Positions 63,262-64,000 of a stretch of DNA of 64,000 bases are shown here, piece by piece. Where the stretch lies: positions 50,130 through 114,129 of the forward strand of contig JAFGAR010000146.1 of assembly GCA_016933575.1 (NCBI GenBank), in the 5' to 3' direction. Under the pieces are notes generated by a model that worked only from the letters and a program-made list of their open reading frames with translations, had not been told where the DNA came from and ran no database searches. Source of the DNA: Candidatus Thorarchaeota archaeon. Its GTDB lineage: Archaea; Asgardarchaeota; Thorarchaeia; Thorarchaeales; Thorarchaeaceae. The translations under genes and the position numbers were made by a program. Position 1 is the first letter of the stretch, and every line of letters begins with the position of its first letter.

Positions 63262-63599
63262 AAACTAAGCGCATGCACTAAATTAGAAAAGAAAACGAAC
63301 GATATTGGACATAATATTTCAATTTACGCACGGAATAGGTCAAAAAGAAGGTTTTCGTATTCACGAAACATCTGATTATAGACGAAGCACCCATCGAATA
63401 GATAATATGTTTAATAGTTCTTTTAGCAAAAGTACGACAACCTTATAATCTTTTGTTATCTGCGCAAAGATAATTGTCCTCTCGAAGGATAATTACCCGC
63501 CGTGCCAATGATGGTCTCTCATGCGCCTGAGAGATCAACAGCATTCGAAGCACCGACAGCTCGAACCGCAGCTCTGCCACATGGTGGAAATGCAGGGAG
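63262..63599. promoter_or_regulatory. Intergenic region with two hairpins upstream of tfb
   Basis: No gene is seen in these 338 bases. TAATTGTCC (63471-63479) pairs with GGATAATTA (63487-63495) with one G-T wobble. A second stem of nine pairs joins GGTCTCTCA (63513-63521) with TGAGAGATC (63528-63536), also with one wobble, around TGCGCC. The two stand 65-130 bases before the tfb ATG. TATA-like ACCTTATAATC near 63440-63450 may be the promoter, which would place both hairpins in the mRNA leader. Confidence 0.4.
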
Positions 63600-64000
63600 A
63601 TGATTGGACTGGCCAGCAAACACTCTAAGACGAAACAACTGAAAGAGCGTATGGATGCAATCGGTTACCGCTGTTCTGCTTGTTCTTGTATAGAAGTATA
63701 TATTGACCATACTCGTGGCGAAGTCATCTGTTCTAATTGTGGACTCGTTCTCTCCGACCGCTCTATCGATATGGGCCCAGAGTGGCGTGCTTTTACCTCT
63801 GATGAGCAAAATGCTCGACAGCGTGTAGGAGGCCCCGCCGACTGGAGTAAATTCGATCAGGGACTTACAACTATAATCGGTCGACAGAATGTTGATGCAT
63901 CAGGCAGAAAATTGACGTCAACACGAAGGGCTCAGATTCATAGACTTCGGAAATGGCAGATACGCACAAAAGTACACTCTTCGGACAAACGCAACCTTGC
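63600..64000 (+). CDS. tfb: Transcription initiation factor B (TFB), truncated by the window edge
   Basis: TFB bridges TBP and RNA polymerase at archaeal promoters. The visible 133 residues hold the N-terminal zinc ribbon (C25, C28, C44, C47: RCSACSC, then VICSNCGLVLSD) and the B-reader/linker region with MGPEWRAFTSDEQNARQRVG and a GLTTIIG segment. The cyclin-like repeats begin at the right edge and continue beyond it. ATG 63600 is the first start in this frame after a stop at 63528-63530. GGTGGAAATGCAGGGAG precedes it. An extra Cys (C30) follows the first zinc pair. Confidence 0.95.
   Translation, partial: MIGLASKHSKTKQLKERMDAIGYRCSACSCIEVYIDHTRGEVICSNCGLVLSDRSIDMGPEWRAFTSDEQNARQRVGGPADWSKFDQGLTTIIGRQNVDASGRKLTSTRRAQIHRLRKWQIRTKVHSSDKRNL

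Noticed and set aside
63519..63809. A 96-residue minus-strand frame overlapping the start of tfb
   Set aside because: It lies opposite the clear TFB zinc-ribbon coding sequence and the leader hairpins.
1..64000. CRISPR arrays, insertion sequences or prophage genes
   Set aside because: I saw no regularly spaced direct repeats, transposase or integrase motifs, or phage structural genes anywhere in the window.

Overview
This 64 kb window is chromosomal DNA of an archaeon, most probably an Asgard archaeon. The evidence for archaea is an ABCE1/Rli1 gene, the NurA-HerA-Mre11-Rad50 operon, the archaeosine enzymes ArcS and RaSEA, the archaeal fructose-1,6-bisphosphate aldolase/phosphatase, a family B DNA polymerase, TATA-type promoters and a TFB gene. 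The evidence for Asgard is an ESCRT locus at about 53.0-56.8 kb. It holds a Vps28-like/EAP30 fusion protein, Vps25, Vps4 with an MIT domain, and a Snf7-like ESCRT-III protein. I cannot fix the lineage within Asgard; a Thor- or Loki-related genome would fit. Genes are dense, many are convergent with touching or overlapping ends, and Shine-Dalgarno (GGAG/GGTG) and apparently leaderless starts are mixed.

Layout. 0-2.5 kb: a small winged-helix regulator and membrane proteins. 2.6-4.5 kb: ABCE1. 4.5-11.8 kb: nucleoside and sugar-phosphate metabolism (nucleoside phosphorylase, class I aldolase, FBP aldolase/phosphatase, triosephosphate isomerase, DUF89 phosphatase), with a parvulin, an MDR dehydrogenase and a ribbon-helix-helix protein. 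11.8-17.7 kb: NIF3-like protein, regulators, two tRNA-Arg genes differing only in the anticodon, a degenerate M24 peptidase homologue, a gamma-carbonic-anhydrase-like protein and two thioredoxins. 17.8-23.9 kb: a DUF1998-type helicase followed by arcS and the RaSEA gene. 24-26.5 kb: a cytosolic-looking beta-sandwich repeat protein and a metallo-beta-lactamase homologue that has lost its metal ligands. 26.7-33.2 kb: nurA-herA-mre11-rad50. 33.2-37.2 kb: two paralogous GT-C-like membrane proteins. 37.1-46.6 kb: an IFT52/GIFT-like coiled-coil protein, HIT and PPC proteins, DNA polymerase B, a TIM-barrel-like protein, a Cys-rich protein, a class III aminotransferase and small membrane proteins. 46.9-52.9 kb: an orphan DNA methyltransferase, a frameshifted winged-helix gene, an M48 protease, an RDD-domain membrane protein and AspRS. 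53-58.4 kb: the ESCRT locus and a B-box/coiled-coil/GRAM-like protein. 58.5-64 kb: TldD/TldE, ArgRS and the start of TFB.

The ESCRT locus is the most interesting region. Asgard ESCRT genes are known, but three things here deserve attention: the neighbouring zinc-finger/PH-like protein, which resembles in architecture a membrane- or ubiquitin-reading adaptor; the relic of a BspA-like surface protein between vps4 and the ESCRT-III gene; and the presence of only one ESCRT-III gene. Other observations are three probable pseudoenzymes, an altered Rad50 signature motif, and several perfect inverted repeats at promoters. All functional statements come from reading motifs and domains by eye; no database search was run.
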